Shown here: piece after piece, positions 18,721 to 27,040 of the stretch | How the letters are laid out: each line of letters begins with the position of its first letter | Position numbering within the stretch: position 1 is the stretch's first letter | Assembly: GCA_002280725.1 (NCBI GenBank) | Contig: NCEM01000007.1 | Location: forward strand, 49,739 to 113,738 | Reading direction: 5' to 3' | Length of the DNA stretch: 64,000 bases | From: Alphaproteobacteria bacterium 32-64-14 | GTDB taxonomy: Bacteria > Pseudomonadota > Alphaproteobacteria > Caulobacterales > Hyphomonadaceae | Made by a program: the position numbers and the translations under genes | The notes under the pieces: model-generated | Seen by the model: only the letters and a program-made list of their open reading frames with translations | The model's database searches: none | What the model was told of the DNA's origin: nothing

Positions 18721-19182
18721 ATGGCCCACGCCCACCTCGCCTGCGCACCCGTTGCTGTTTCGGACAGCCTGAAGGAGGCCGAAACCCTGTGCGATGAGCG
18801 CGGCGGCAAGCTGACGCCCCTGCGCCGCAAGGTTCTCACCTTGCTGCTGGAGGCCGAGGGGCCGGCGAAGGCCTACGACCTACTTGAACACATCGGCGAG
18901 GATGGCGCGGCCAAGCCGCCGTCGGTCTACCGCTCGCTGGATTTCCTGCTGGAGATGGGCCTCGCCCACAAGATCGAGAGCCTCAACGCCTATGTCGCCT
19001 GTGGACACTGGAAGCATGGCCACGCGGCCGTGTTCCTCATCTGTGACAAGTGCGGGACGGCGGGCGAGCTGCACGCCAACGACAGCATCAAGAAACTGAC
19101 GCAGGAAGTCGAGAGCGTGAACTTCCGCCTGCGCAGCGCCGTGATCGAGATTCACGGCATGTGCGCCGCCTGCGCCGCCTGA
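18721..19182 (+). CDS. zur: Fur-family transcriptional regulator, Zur type
   Basis: Zinc-responsive repressor of 153 residues. A winged-helix N-terminal domain (KLTPLRRKVLTLL, PSVYRSLDFLLEMGLAH) is followed by a metal-binding dimerisation domain with CGHWKHGHAAVFLICDKCG and a terminal CAAC, giving the structural zinc site of two CxxC pairs. The HGH segment and Cys content fit Zur rather than Fur. The ATG at 18721 was chosen; GTG codons up to 11 codons earlier are alternatives. No zinc transporter is adjacent, so its targets lie elsewhere. Confidence 0.85.
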   Translation: MAHAHLACAPVAVSDSLKEAETLCDERGGKLTPLRRKVLTLLLEAEGPAKAYDLLEHIGEDGAAKPPSVYRSLDFLLEMGLAHKIESLNAYVACGHWKHGHAAVFLICDKCGTAGELHANDSIKKLTQEVESVNFRLRSAVIEIHGMCAACAA

Positions 19183-19183
19183 C

Positions 19184-19639
19184 ATGCCGGCCGCCGCCCG
19201 GACTCCCGCAAACAAGGACAATGTACTCCTGCGGCTGACCGTTCTCGCCCCGCCGAAGGGCGTCCATCACAGCCTGCAGGGCAAGGACAGCACGCCGGTC
19301 GATGCGTGCATCTCCACCGGCAAGGCGATCCGCTTCGACATTCCCCTCCGCCTCGAGGCCGGCAAGACCGGCTACCGTTTCCTCGGCGACTTCGTGCGCA
19401 CCGAGGGCAAGACCCGCCGCTTCGTCTACGTCGCCACGGGCGGACAGGCGGGAGAGGCAGGCACGCTGTTCAGCCGCCGCGCCAAGGTCGATCTGCCTGA
19501 TCCGACGCCCGCGATGATCAAGGCTGCCGAGGGCGCTGGCCTCGTGCTCGAGGCCTCGTATGACGGCACGGACGCCAAGGGTGGACCGACGTGTGCGACG
19601 GTGAAGGTTGAATGGAAGATCGGGAAGCACGGCGGATGA
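19184..19639 (+). CDS. DUF5990-family protein
   Basis: Small soluble protein of 151 residues starting one base after the zur stop, so probably in the same transcript. The segments LLRLTVLAPPKGVHHSLQGK, RFLGDFVRTEGKTRRFVYV and SRRAKVDL fit the DUF5990 pattern, which has no known biochemical role. There is no signal peptide or membrane helix. The stop overlaps the following thioesterase start (ATGA). Confidence 0.7.
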   Translation: MPAAARTPANKDNVLLRLTVLAPPKGVHHSLQGKDSTPVDACISTGKAIRFDIPLRLEAGKTGYRFLGDFVRTEGKTRRFVYVATGGQAGEAGTLFSRRAKVDLPDPTPAMIKAAEGAGLVLEASYDGTDAKGGPTCATVKVEWKIGKHGG

Positions 19640-20565
19640 TCGAGCTCTATCGCGGCAGCATCAACACCTGGGAATGCGACGAGATGGGGCACATGAATGT
19701 GCGCTTCTACGTCTCGAAGATGATGGAGGGGCTGGCCGAACTGTCTCACCACATCGGCCTGCCCGGCGCTTTCCGGCCCGGCGCGCAGCAAGTGCTGCGC
19801 CCGCGCGACCAGCACATCCGCTTCATGAAAGAAGCGCATGCGGGCTCGCCCTTCACGATGCGTGGCTGCATTCTCGACGTCACCGATACGGCTATTCTGC
19901 TCTACCAGCAGATCGACCACTACACCGGTGAGCCGTGCGCAGCGTTTCGGACGTGGGTTGATCTGGTGGATGCGGACACGGGCAAGCCGGAGGCGTGGTC
20001 AACCGTATCGCGGAACAAGCTGCAATCCTTGCTTGGCGAGGCTCCGGCGGGGTGTGCGCCGCGCTCCGTCGATCTTTCCGTGCCGCCGCGCGCCACGGCG
20101 ACGATGGCCGATGCGGACGCAGTGAACGCACCGGTGATCGGGCGCGGTGTCGTACTGCCCCAGCATTTGGATGTGACCGGGCACATGCAGGCCGAGTTCT
20201 TCATCGGCCGCGTGTCGGATTCCGTTGGACACCTGCTGCGGCCGTGGCGCGAGACGCTGGCTGAACAAGCGCGGGCGCGTGGCGACACGGTGCGCACCGG
20301 CGGGGCTGTGCTGGAATACCGGCTCGCCTATCGCCGCTGGCCACGCGCGGGCGACCGCTTCGTGATCCGCTCGGGGCGCGGGTTCCAGAAGGAGAAAACG
20401 CATTCGTTCGTGCACTGGCTGCTGGACCCCGACACGGGGGAGGCCTGGTGTACAAGCGAAGCCGTGGCTATCGCGCTCAATCTCGAAACGCGGAAGATCA
20501 TGCCGGCGACGCCGGAGATGCAGGCCGCACTGGCCAGCGTCGCACCTGCAGGCCTTACGATCTGA
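19636..20565 (+). CDS. Double-hotdog acyl-CoA thioesterase-like protein
   Basis: A 309-residue protein with two tandem 4HBT-type hotdog modules. The first starts RGSINTWECDEMGHMNVRFY with the catalytic-type Asp/Asn region; the second has GVVLPQHLDVTGHMQAEFFI. Such proteins hydrolyse acyl-CoA thioesters in the cytoplasm, but the substrate is not predictable from sequence. The ATG at 19636 overlaps the preceding stop. It forms a compact zur-DUF5990-thioesterase transcription unit with no obvious metabolic logic. Confidence 0.82.
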   Translation: MIELYRGSINTWECDEMGHMNVRFYVSKMMEGLAELSHHIGLPGAFRPGAQQVLRPRDQHIRFMKEAHAGSPFTMRGCILDVTDTAILLYQQIDHYTGEPCAAFRTWVDLVDADTGKPEAWSTVSRNKLQSLLGEAPAGCAPRSVDLSVPPRATATMADADAVNAPVIGRGVVLPQHLDVTGHMQAEFFIGRVSDSVGHLLRPWRETLAEQARARGDTVRTGGAVLEYRLAYRRWPRAGDRFVIRSGRGFQKEKTHSFVHWLLDPDTGEAWCTSEAVAIALNLETRKIMPATPEMQAALASVAPAGLTI

Positions 20566-20568
20566 CGA

Positions 20569-20706
20569 TCACTGGTCCGGCGGAGGACGTCTGCTGTTGA
20601 TCAGCCGCGCGACGAACATGGCGGCGACGACGCCGAGCACGAGAAAGATGACGACCTTGACGACCACAACGTCCCCACTTTTCCCGGCCCCGGACGGGCG
20701 CTTCAT
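20569..20706 (-). CDS. Small single-pass membrane protein (45 residues)
   Basis: A short ORF on the minus strand. The basic N-terminus MKRPSGAGKSGD is followed by a hydrophobic helix of about 23 residues (VVVVKVVIFLVLGVVAAMFV), then ARLINSRRPPPDQ. The helix is flanked by basic residues, as in bona fide bitopic peptides. It converges with the thioesterase gene, ending four bases from its stop, and lies 40 bp downstream of the DUF1801 gene on the same strand. The function is unknown. It is supported by its amino acid pattern only; the ribosome site is weak. Confidence 0.55.
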   Translation of the reverse strand: MKRPSGAGKSGDVVVVKVVIFLVLGVVAAMFVARLINSRRPPPDQ

Positions 20707-20746
20707 CCCTTAGCGCGTGTAGAGACCGAATAGAAGGCTTTGCGCT

Positions 20747-21190
20747 TCACGTCCCGCTGACAGGCCAGCCTTTTTCCTTCGCCGTTTTCTTGAAGTTGAC
20801 GAGGCCCACGGCCAGCAGCTTTTCCAGAACCGCCATGTCCACGTCGGCCAGCTTGTTGATGTAGATGCAGGCCTTGGAGACCTTGTGCTTGCCCAGCTTC
20901 TTCAGGATCGGCGCGATCTGCTCGGGATAACTTCCGCCGTAGATCACCAGATTGGCCGCGCGCGGGCTGAAGCCCAGCATGGGCGCTTCGCCGGAATGCC
21001 CGGTGTCGTAGGTGTAAACGTACTTGCCGAAGCCAACGATGGTCGGCCCGAACATCTGGGCCTTCCAGCCGCTGACCTTGGCGAACAGCTTGAGAAGCAC
21101 TTCCGCATCCGCGCGGCGCGTGTCGTTCTCCACCGCCGCAATGAAGTCCTTCACGCTGGCCTTGGTCAGCTTTGTCTTGGTCTCGGCCAT
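20747..21190 (-). CDS. DUF1801-family protein
   Basis: Soluble protein of 147 residues with the DUF1801 (YdhG-like) pattern. It has VKDFIAAVENDTRRADAEVL near the N-terminus, the GFGKYVYTYDTG segment, and KACIYINKLADVDMAVLEKL near the C-terminus. The fold is related to the frataxin-like/YdhG group. It is widespread but uncharacterised; members have been linked only loosely to stress or iron. It lies 11 bp downstream of the M23 lipoprotein gene and is probably co-transcribed with it. Confidence 0.8.
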   Translation of the reverse strand: MAETKTKLTKASVKDFIAAVENDTRRADAEVLLKLFAKVSGWKAQMFGPTIVGFGKYVYTYDTGHSGEAPMLGFSPRAANLVIYGGSYPEQIAPILKKLGKHKVSKACIYINKLADVDMAVLEKLLAVGLVNFKKTAKEKGWPVSGT

Positions 21191-21201
21191 TTGGCCCCCC
21201 G

Positions 21202-22209
21202 TTATTGCGGCAGCGCCAATCCCATCATCAGGACCGGATCGAGCCAGATGTCGGTTCCGCCATCGTCCGACGTCACATTGCGGAATTTTATCGCCCAGTG
21301 AAGATGCGGGCCGGTGACGCGCCCTGTCGAGCCCGACAGGCCCAGCACATCGCCCTGCTGGACCACCTGCCCGTCCGCAACGTCGATGCGGCTCATGTGC
21401 ATCATGACAGAGACGAGGCCATAGCCATGGTCGAGAAACACGGCGCCGCCTTCGTAGTAGAGATCGGGATCGGCGAGCAGGACTGTGCCGGCCATCGGGG
21501 CGTGGATTTCAGTGCCCGTGGCGACGGCGATGTCCTGGCCGTTGTGAACGCTGGTTGAGCCTTCGCAGTCCTTCGTCTTCGGCATATAGGTGCGTACGGC
21601 GCCGAACGGGCTGGAGTATGGGCCTTCGGCAGGCTTGATCATCCCCATCGGCGCAGCCGCGTTCGCGAACGTCTTGAGCGCCTTGTCCTTCTTCACCCAC
21701 GACGCTTCGGCATGACGCTTTTCCGCTGGCGATTGCGCAGAGATCTTGTTGCACTCCATCGTCAGCTTCGCGACCGTGTCAGTGCGCATAAGGACGGGCA
21801 CGGTGACGGCCAATGGAAAGATGCCGTCTTCGGTATCGAGATCAAGCGAGACGATGGCGGGCGTCTTCTGTGTGCGCGACAGGCCGATCACGGCCCAGCC
21901 ATCCTTGTCCGTAAGCGCAACCGGATTGCCATCGAGCGACAGCACGGCGCCCGGCGGCGCACGGCATACGATCGCCCCGCCCTGCGTGGCTTCCGTCGAA
22001 CACTGGGGGATGGGCTTCGCGTCAGCGACGATCAAGGGCTCGGCTGGCGGCAGGGGTGGTTCTGGATCGATCACGCTGGCGATGACCGGTTCAGCGGCGG
22101 GATTGTCGGCGATGGGCGATGGCGCAGAAGCCGGCCCCGCGCACGCTGCAAGCAGGACCGTTGCCATGATGACCGAAAGTGTCAGTCCCGACCGTTCAGC
22201 AGTTTCCAT
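21202..22209 (-). CDS. M23-family metallopeptidase lipoprotein
   Basis: A 335-residue predicted lipoprotein. A hydrophobic signal ends in the lipobox LLAAC with the lipidated Cys near residue 23, followed by a Pro/Ala/Ile linker, a beta-rich middle region and a complete C-terminal LytM domain. All zinc motifs are present: HNGQD, then MMHMSR, then GPHLHWAI. It should cleave peptidoglycan cross-links in the periplasm. The gene starts 28 bases inside the DUF2093 gene; an ATG 14 codons later (22167) would remove the overlap but shorten the signal. Confidence 0.88.
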   Translation of the reverse strand: METAERSGLTLSVIMATVLLAACAGPASAPSPIADNPAAEPVIASVIDPEPPLPPAEPLIVADAKPIPQCSTEATQGGAIVCRAPPGAVLSLDGNPVALTDKDGWAVIGLSRTQKTPAIVSLDLDTEDGIFPLAVTVPVLMRTDTVAKLTMECNKISAQSPAEKRHAEASWVKKDKALKTFANAAAPMGMIKPAEGPYSSPFGAVRTYMPKTKDCEGSTSVHNGQDIAVATGTEIHAPMAGTVLLADPDLYYEGGAVFLDHGYGLVSVMMHMSRIDVADGQVVQQGDVLGLSGSTGRVTGPHLHWAIKFRNVTSDDGGTDIWLDPVLMMGLALPQ

Positions 22210-22403
22210 CGGTTCAACGCTGTCTCTGCGTCGAAGTACGCTTCCTGAGTATCAACATTCCAATAACGCAGGTCTTCCAGCGCGATGCGCTTGCGCGTGA
22301 CGGCGCACAGCACGAAGCGGCCGGGCTTGAGAACCTCGAAATCCGCATCGAGGTAGCGAAGTCGCGCTTCGCCTGGCTGGGAGCCGGGGGTAAAGGTGTC
22401 CAT
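22182..22403 (-). CDS. DUF2093-family protein
   Basis: A 73-residue soluble protein of the alphaproteobacterial DUF2093 family. It has RLRYLDADFEVLKPGRFVLC, then AVTRKRIALEDLRYWNVD, the conserved core. There are no catalytic motifs and no known function. The stop lies inside the start of the M23 lipoprotein gene, implying coupled translation. Confidence 0.8.
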   Translation of the reverse strand: MDTFTPGSQPGEARLRYLDADFEVLKPGRFVLCAVTRKRIALEDLRYWNVDTQEAYFDAETALNRWKLLNGRD

Positions 22404-22471
22404 GGCCGCTATATGCCCCCGATCGGCGGCGAAGTTAAGGCGCCAGAACGCCCCTTCCGGCGGGTTTGGAC

Positions 22472-23833
22472 CTAGCCGATGCTTTCCAGCTCGACCTTGT
22501 TCCGGCCAGCGGATTTGGCGCGGTAGAGCGCATCGTCCGCCCGCTTCAGGAGGGCGTCCATTGTGTCCTCGTCCGGGATGATGGTCGAGACCCCGCCCGA
22601 CATGGTGACCTTAAGCTCATCGCCCCGCGCGATGGAGAAAGTCGTGTCGGCGACGATCTGGCGGATGCGCTCACCGGCTTCCTGCGCATGGGCCTGCGTG
22701 GTTTCCGGCATGATGATGACGAACTCTTCTCCGCCATAACGGCAAGCAAGGTCCATCGGCCGGATGTTCTCGCGCAGGCGGCGGCCGAACTCGCGCAGGA
22801 CATCGTCACCGGCGGCGTGGCCGTGAATGTCGTTGATCTTCTTGAAGTGGTCGATATCGCACAGCAGGATGGACACCGGCGCGCCGCCCATATTGGCGCG
22901 CTTCACGAAGCTCTCGAGCTGCACGCGCATGTAGCGGCGATTGTGCAGGCCCGTGAGCTGGTCGGTGACCGCAAGTTCCATCGACTGGTCGAGACGGGCG
23001 CGCAGCGCATCGAGATAGCGCTTCTTGCGCACCTGCGTCTTCACGCGCGCAAGCAGCTCCTCGCTGTCGATCGGCTTGATGACGATGTCGGAGGCGCCAA
23101 GGTCGAGTGCACGCACAGCCTTCTTCTCATCGTCTGGTTCGGACACGACGAGGATCGGCAGGTCGCGCGTCGATTCCAGCGAGCGGAAATAGGCGCAGAG
23201 CTTGAGACCATCGAGCTTGTCGTTCGACAGCGACACGATCAGCAGGTCGACCATCGATCCGGAGATGCCTAGCTGGTTGGCTTCCGAGTGCGAGATCGGC
23301 CGGTGCAGGCCTTCAAGATAGCGGCATATGCGGCGCGCCTGGCGCTCGTTCTCGTCAACAACCAGGATGCGGGCGGGTTCCGAAGCACGGCCCTGCGCGG
23401 CCATATCGACAGCGCCCATGCGCTTGCCGGAGGCTTCGCGCTTGCGCAGCTCGTCGGCGACCATCTTGTACTTGGTCAGCGCGCGCACGCGCGACAGCAA
23501 TTGCAGGTCGTTGACCGGCTTGGTGAGGAAGTCGTCGGCGCCGGCGCCAAGGCCGCGCAGGCGATCCTCGCGCTCGTTCAGCGCCGTCACAAGAACGATC
23601 GGAATATGTTCGGTCCGCGCGTCCGTCTTCAGCCTGCGGCACGCATCGACGCCGTTGAGCTTCGGCATCATGATGTCCATCAGGATGACGTCCGGCTCTT
23701 CCGCCAACGCCTTGTCGATGGCGTCCTCGCCGTCCACCGCCGTGATGACGTGGAAGTATTCGTTGCGGAGCTTGTCGCTCAGCAGCTTGCGGTTTTGTTC
23801 AATATCGTCGACGACCAGGACGCGCGCGCTCAT
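22472..23833 (-). CDS. pleD: PleD-type response regulator diguanylate cyclase
   Basis: A 453-residue regulator that makes cyclic di-GMP from two GTP when phosphorylated. Receiver 1 has VVDD and the phosphoacceptor Asp53 in LMDIMMP. Receiver 2 (about 150-275) lacks the acceptor Asp (IVSLSND at its place) and serves as a dimerisation adaptor, as in Caulobacter PleD. The GGDEF domain has an intact GGEEF active site (367-371), preceded by RPMD, the RxxD inhibitory site for product feedback. The start overlaps the divK stop by four bases. In Caulobacter the pair controls the swarmer-to-stalked transition. Confidence 0.96.
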   Translation of the reverse strand: MSARVLVVDDIEQNRKLLSDKLRNEYFHVITAVDGEDAIDKALAEEPDVILMDIMMPKLNGVDACRRLKTDARTEHIPIVLVTALNEREDRLRGLGAGADDFLTKPVNDLQLLSRVRALTKYKMVADELRKREASGKRMGAVDMAAQGRASEPARILVVDENERQARRICRYLEGLHRPISHSEANQLGISGSMVDLLIVSLSNDKLDGLKLCAYFRSLESTRDLPILVVSEPDDEKKAVRALDLGASDIVIKPIDSEELLARVKTQVRKKRYLDALRARLDQSMELAVTDQLTGLHNRRYMRVQLESFVKRANMGGAPVSILLCDIDHFKKINDIHGHAAGDDVLREFGRRLRENIRPMDLACRYGGEEFVIIMPETTQAHAQEAGERIRQIVADTTFSIARGDELKVTMSGGVSTIIPDEDTMDALLKRADDALYRAKSAGRNKVELESIG

Positions 23834-24258
23834 CGGGTCGCTCTCCGCGCCGATGGCCTCCGCGCGGGCGTCGCCGTTTGCGTACCCGTGAGCCGCTTCA
23901 CTTCCGCGATGAACGCGGTCATCTGGATTGGTTTGGACATGTAGGCTTCACATCCGGCCTCACGCACGAGACGCTCGTCCTGGCGCATCGCGAAGGCGGT
24001 GACCGCCATGATGGGGATGGTCTTGATCGACGTGTCATCCTTGATCCAGCGCGTCAGGTCGAGGCCCGACACTTCGGGCAGCTGGATGTCCATGATGATA
24101 AGGTCGGGCTTGTTGGCGCGCGCGAGCTCAACGGCTTTCAGACCGTCCCTGCTCTGGACGGTCTCGAAACCGAAGGCGTCCAACAGGTCGCAGAAGAGCT
24201 TCATGTTGAGCTCGTTATCTTCGACCACGAGGACTTTTTTGGCGTGAGACGTCGCCAT
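23830..24258 (-). CDS. divK: Single-domain response regulator DivK
   Basis: Essential cell-cycle regulator in Caulobacter relatives that acts through DivL/CckA to control CtrA. The protein has 142 residues. The receiver has VVEDNELNMK and the phosphoacceptor Asp57 in IIMDIQLPE, then the Lys in MSKPIQ. A basic C-terminal tail of about 20 residues (PARRPSARRATR) extends beyond the canonical length and overlaps pleD. A GTG two codons upstream (24264) is an alternative start. Gene order divK-pleD matches Caulobacter. Confidence 0.95.
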   Translation of the reverse strand: MATSHAKKVLVVEDNELNMKLFCDLLDAFGFETVQSRDGLKAVELARANKPDLIIMDIQLPEVSGLDLTRWIKDDTSIKTIPIMAVTAFAMRQDERLVREAGCEAYMSKPIQMTAFIAEVKRLTGTQTATPARRPSARRATR

Positions 24259-24327
24259 CAGCACATCTGTCAGGACCGGACCCGGGTTGATTCCCGTCTT
24301 CGTCCTCTGTTGTTAGACCTGAGAGTA

Positions 24328-24342
24328 TTAACCGCCTATTTT
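24328..24342 (-). promoter_or_regulatory. Possible CtrA-type site upstream of divK
   Basis: TTAA-N7-TTTT, one mismatch from the CtrA consensus TTAA-N7-TTAA, lies 70-85 bp upstream of the divK start. Caulobacter divK is CtrA-linked, but the site is degenerate and was found by eye. Confidence 0.3.
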
Positions 24343-24467
24343 CAACTGTGTCTGGCAGAGCAGCGAGACTGGACCTGCGAACTAACAAATCCGCCTATAA
24401 AACAAACACTTCCGTCCCGAACTGAAACTCGCCAATGACCAGTGCTATCAGCACTATAAATTTACCC

Positions 24468-25736
24468 ATGGCCTGCCGCGATTGCTTTCGCGGCTGGACC
24501 GGGAAAGTGGCTCGCTGCCAGGGGTGCAGATCGGAACGAGTCGTCTCGCATCCGCGGCTGTTTGAGCTCACCGTCGCGCACATCGATTGTGATGCATTCT
24601 ATGCCTCCATCGAGAAGCGCGACGCGCCCGAGCTTGCCGGCCTTCCCGTCATCGTAGGCGGTGGCAAGCGCGGCGTGGTGTCGACGTGCTGCTACGTGGC
24701 GCGCACCTATGGCGTCCGCTCCGCAATGCCGATGTTCAAGGCGCTGAAGCTCTGCCCCAACGCCGTCGTTATCAAAGGCCGGATGGACCTCTACGTCCAG
24801 GAGGGCAGACGCATCCGGGCGCTGATGCAGGAGCTGACCCCGCTGGTGGAGCCTGTCTCCATCGACGAGGCCTATCTCGACCTGTCGGGCACGGATGCGC
24901 TGCACGGCGCGCCGCCCGCGATCAGCCTCATGAAGCTGCAGAAGCGGATCGAGACAGAGTTGAACCTCACCATCTCGGTTGGCCTTGCCAGCAACAAGTT
25001 CCTCGCCAAGACCGCGTCCGAGGCCGACAAGCCGCGCGGCTTCTTCGCGCTCTCCATCGAGGAGGCGCCCACCTACCTCGCGGACAAGTCCGTGCGTGTG
25101 ATCGGCGGGGTCGGCGCGCAGTTTGAGAAGAAGCTGAATGGGGACGGCATCCGCACGGTCGGCGACATCCAGAAGATCGACGCCAAGACGCTGATCCGCC
25201 GCTATGGCGAGACTGGCCTGTGGCTGCACAATTGCGCCTTCGGCAGGCACGACCGCAAGGTGGACCCCAGCGGAGAGCGCAAGAGCGTCTCCTCAGAAAC
25301 GACGTTCAACGAAGACATCTCGGACCCGCGCACGCTGGAGGATGTTCTCTGGCGTCTATCACAGCGCACGGCGGATCGCGCCAAGGGCTCCGCTGTCGAG
25401 GGCCGCGTCGTCACGCTGAAGCTCAAGACCCACGACTTCAAGAGCTTCACCCGCCGCGTCTCCCTGAACGAGCCGACACAGCTGGCGCAGGCGATCTTCC
25501 GCGCCGCCAAGCCCATGCTGGCGCGCGAGGCCGCCGGGCAGCGCTATCGCCTATTGGGGGTTGGCATTTCGGAGCTGGTCGATGCGCGGGCCGATGCGCT
25601 GGACCTGGCCGATCCGCAATCGCTGAAGCGGGCCAAGGCCGAACGCGCCGCCGACAAGGCGCGCGAGAAATTCGGCGACGCAGCCGTGATGACCGGGCGT
25701 GGCGCACGCATCGAGCATGGGCGGAAGAAGGATTGA
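24468..25736 (+). CDS. dinB: DNA polymerase IV
   Basis: Y-family translesion polymerase of 422 residues. The N-terminal segment has two Cys pairs (CRDC and CQGC), a small zinc ribbon found in some alphaproteobacterial DinB proteins. The palm carries AHIDCDAFYASIEK and SIDEAYLDLSG, with the three metal-binding acidic residues. The thumb HhH region (VGAQFEKKLNGDGI) and the little-finger domain follow. The ATG at 24468 opens at the zinc ribbon; an upstream ATG adds 11 residues. No clear LexA box was picked out upstream. Confidence 0.92.
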   Translation: MACRDCFRGWTGKVARCQGCRSERVVSHPRLFELTVAHIDCDAFYASIEKRDAPELAGLPVIVGGGKRGVVSTCCYVARTYGVRSAMPMFKALKLCPNAVVIKGRMDLYVQEGRRIRALMQELTPLVEPVSIDEAYLDLSGTDALHGAPPAISLMKLQKRIETELNLTISVGLASNKFLAKTASEADKPRGFFALSIEEAPTYLADKSVRVIGGVGAQFEKKLNGDGIRTVGDIQKIDAKTLIRRYGETGLWLHNCAFGRHDRKVDPSGERKSVSSETTFNEDISDPRTLEDVLWRLSQRTADRAKGSAVEGRVVTLKLKTHDFKSFTRRVSLNEPTQLAQAIFRAAKPMLAREAAGQRYRLLGVGISELVDARADALDLADPQSLKRAKAERAADKAREKFGDAAVMTGRGARIEHGRKKD

Positions 25737-25811
25737 GTGCGCGAGGGCTGGCCGCAACGCAGTTAGACGGCTAAACGCCAGGTGCAATCGAACTTTCGCT
25801 GAGGGAATGTC

Positions 25812-26267
25812 ATGTCCGTATCCGATCGCCTCAAGGCCGCTGGCGTAACGCTGCCGGATGCGCGCCCGCCTGTCGCCAACTATGTGCCGTGGGTGATCAC
25901 CGGAAACCTGCTCTTCATCTCGGGCCAGGTCAGCGTGACGCCCGATGGCCTCATCAAGGGCCGCCTTGGCGAGGACGTGACGCTTGAACAGGGACAGCAC
26001 GCGGCACGCGCCTGCGGCATCAACCTGCTCGCGCAGATACAGGCCGCGCTGGGCGACCTTGAGCGCGTGACACGCATCGTGAAGCTCGGCGGCTTCGTCA
26101 ATGCGGCGAAGGACTTCGTGGATATTCCGAAGGTGGTGAATGGCTGTTCGGACCTGATGGTTGAAGCCTTCGGCGACAAGGGCCGCCATGCCCGCTCGGC
26201 TGTCGCCTGCCCGGTGCTGCCGCTTGGCGTTGCTGTGGAAGTCGACGCGGTGGTCGAGTTCAAGTGA
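25812..26267 (+). CDS. RidA-family protein
   Basis: Enamine/imine deaminase-type protein of 151 residues, of the longer alphaproteobacterial RidA subgroup. It shows LLFISGQVSV and the active-site Arg in GRHARSAVACPVLPLG, followed by VEVDAVVEF. It hydrolyses reactive 2-aminoacrylate-type intermediates of PLP enzymes in well-studied relatives; subgroup members may act on other imines. An AGGGAA ribosome site precedes the ATG. The stop overlaps the gdpD GTG start. Confidence 0.9.
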   Translation: MSVSDRLKAAGVTLPDARPPVANYVPWVITGNLLFISGQVSVTPDGLIKGRLGEDVTLEQGQHAARACGINLLAQIQAALGDLERVTRIVKLGGFVNAAKDFVDIPKVVNGCSDLMVEAFGDKGRHARSAVACPVLPLGVAVEVDAVVEFK

Positions 26268-27010
26268 GCGAGACCAGCTTCGATGTCGCTGCTTTTACCT
26301 ATGCCCATCGCGGGCTGTGGGGCGGCGACATTCCGGAGAATTCGCTGCGCGCCTTCGAGGCCGCCGCGCGCGAGGGTGTGGGCTGCGAGCTGGATGTCCG
26401 GGTGACGGCCGACAGGAAGCTGGTTGTGTTCCACGACGCCACGCTGGAGCGGATGTGCGGGCGGGCCGAGCGGGTCGATGCGCTGTCGTTTCTAGACCTG
26501 CGAAAACTTCATCTACCGGATGGCTCGATCATACCGACCTTGGAAGAAGCGCTGGAGGCCATGGCCGGGCTGCCGACACTGGTCGAAATGAAGATCGACC
26601 GGATACCCGGCCTGCAGGATAGAAACCGCACAGGCATTCCAGCCCTCATTGGCGCAATGAGATTTTCGAACGCTCCGGCCGCCGTCATGAGCTTTGACGA
26701 GCCAACAATCTGGCATTTCGAACGCGAGATTGTGGATCGCCCCATCGGCATGCTCATAGAGCCGGATGAACCGGGCAAGGAAGGGGCTGCGGTCGAGAAG
26801 GCCTTACGCGCCGATCAGGGCGCGGCCAGCTATTTCGCCCCGCATTATTCCGTTCTGGCCCCGATTGCCGAGCAGTTCGGCCATATCCCGCGTGTGACGT
26901 GGACAATCCGCAGCCTGCCCGATCTTGCCGCCGCCCGCGCGCATGGCGCCGCGCCGATTTTCGAAGGATTCAGTCCGGCTCTCGCAAAGTCGTTCGCGAA
27001 CACGATATAG
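26264..27010 (+). CDS. Glycerophosphodiester phosphodiesterase
   Basis: A 248-residue TIM-barrel enzyme cleaving glycerophosphodiesters to glycerol 3-phosphate and alcohols. The catalytic set is visible: AHRG near residue 15, the metal ligands in ELDVR, and VFHDATL. No signal peptide is present, so it is cytoplasmic. The GTG start overlaps the ridA stop by four bases, making a ridA-gdpD unit with further genes 30 bp downstream. Confidence 0.9.
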   Translation: MSETSFDVAAFTYAHRGLWGGDIPENSLRAFEAAAREGVGCELDVRVTADRKLVVFHDATLERMCGRAERVDALSFLDLRKLHLPDGSIIPTLEEALEAMAGLPTLVEMKIDRIPGLQDRNRTGIPALIGAMRFSNAPAAVMSFDEPTIWHFEREIVDRPIGMLIEPDEPGKEGAAVEKALRADQGAASYFAPHYSVLAPIAEQFGHIPRVTWTIRSLPDLAAARAHGAAPIFEGFSPALAKSFANTI

Positions 27011-27040
27011 TCTTCTTGGGAGCATGCTCCGAGGACGCCT

